Origin: Campylobacterales bacterium
Lineage (GTDB): Bacteria > Campylobacterota > Campylobacteria > Campylobacterales > Sulfurovaceae
NCBI GenBank assembly: GCA_014763905.1
Contig: JACXUN010000126.1
Coordinates: forward strand, 1-5,065
Direction: 5' to 3'
DNA: 5,065 bases
Shown here: piece by piece, positions 4,960 to 5,065 of the stretch
Layout: every line of letters starts with the position of its first letter
How positions within the stretch are numbered: position 1 is the stretch's first letter
Program-made: the position numbers and the translations under genes
The notes under the pieces: generated by a model
What the model was told of the DNA's origin: nothing
What the model saw: the letters and a program-made list of their open reading frames with translations, nothing else
Databases searched by the model: none

Positions 4960-5065
4960 ATATTATTAACCTGAGTTCGACGGAATATCATAGTCACAGA
5001 AGCCTAAAAATAGGTAAGATTTGAAAAATCAAAATTCGTAGGACTAGCCGTAGCTAATTCAAGAA
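4960..5065. repeat. One end of a dispersed repeat/possible insertion element, running off the window
   Basis: Positions 4960-4984 are identical to 211-235, including AACCTGAGTTCGACGGA. The element continues with material absent from the copy before nrdB: TATCATAGTCACAGAAGCC, then small hairpins CCTA-AAAA-TAGG (4993-5004), GATTT-GAA-AAATC (5008-5020) and TAGC-CGTA-GCTA (5045-5056). I find no coding frame of note in these 106 bases. The palindromic copy at 215-260 suggests the element has inverted ends, so a matching inverted end is expected right of the window. I cannot tell whether it is an insertion sequence end, a MITE or another palindromic repeat. It also supplies the upstream region of the DUF937 gene. 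Confidence 0.65.

Overview
The window looks like a piece of a Campylobacterota (epsilonproteobacterial) chromosome, possibly a Sulfurimonas/Sulfuricurvum/Sulfurovum-like sulfur oxidiser. This rests on the Helicobacter/Campylobacter-style NrdB without an adjacent nrdA, the AT-rich TATAAT-type promoters with weak -35 boxes, and the protein flavour. The genus is inference; the sequence alone does not fix it.

Layout. Positions 1-153 hold an open minus-strand fragment with no credible start, probably the broken or cut-off 5' part of another gene. Positions 154-282 are an AT-rich leader holding a putative promoter and a perfect 21-bp-arm palindrome just before the nrdB Shine-Dalgarno. On the plus strand follow nrdB (class Ia ribonucleotide reductase small subunit, 283-1302) and, in the same reading frame after a single TAG, a carbon-nitrogen hydrolase ending at 2037. 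The start of that hydrolase appears to be a non-canonical ATA at 1312. A branched hairpin element (2041-2096) separates these from a convergent minus-strand arsenic block.

The arsenic block, in transcription order on the minus strand, is arsR (4289-4074, TTG start, truncated wing), then a 65-bp gap with a TATAAT box and a perfect ATATATCAA-N6-TTGATATAT operator, then arsC (4008-3334) and arsB (3343-2093). arsC encodes a thioredoxin-type arsenate reductase carrying an extra C-terminal duplicated, cysteine-rich domain. arsB starts inside the last codons of arsC. Together they would reduce arsenate to arsenite, possibly hold arsenite on the extra cysteines, and export it through ArsB, under ArsR-type control at the gap operator.

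Beyond two tandem hairpins lies a minus-strand DUF937 protein gene (4944-4390) with an internal duplication and an EF-hand-like loop. Just upstream of it, at 4960-5065, begins a larger repeat whose first 25 bp are identical to the left flank and arm of the palindrome in front of nrdB. These copies look like ends of one dispersed element: a minimal joined-ends form before nrdB, and one end of a longer form running off the window. The most notable items are the ArsC C-terminal domain, the ATA start/one-stop arrangement of the hydrolase, the truncated arsR, and the shared palindromic repeat.
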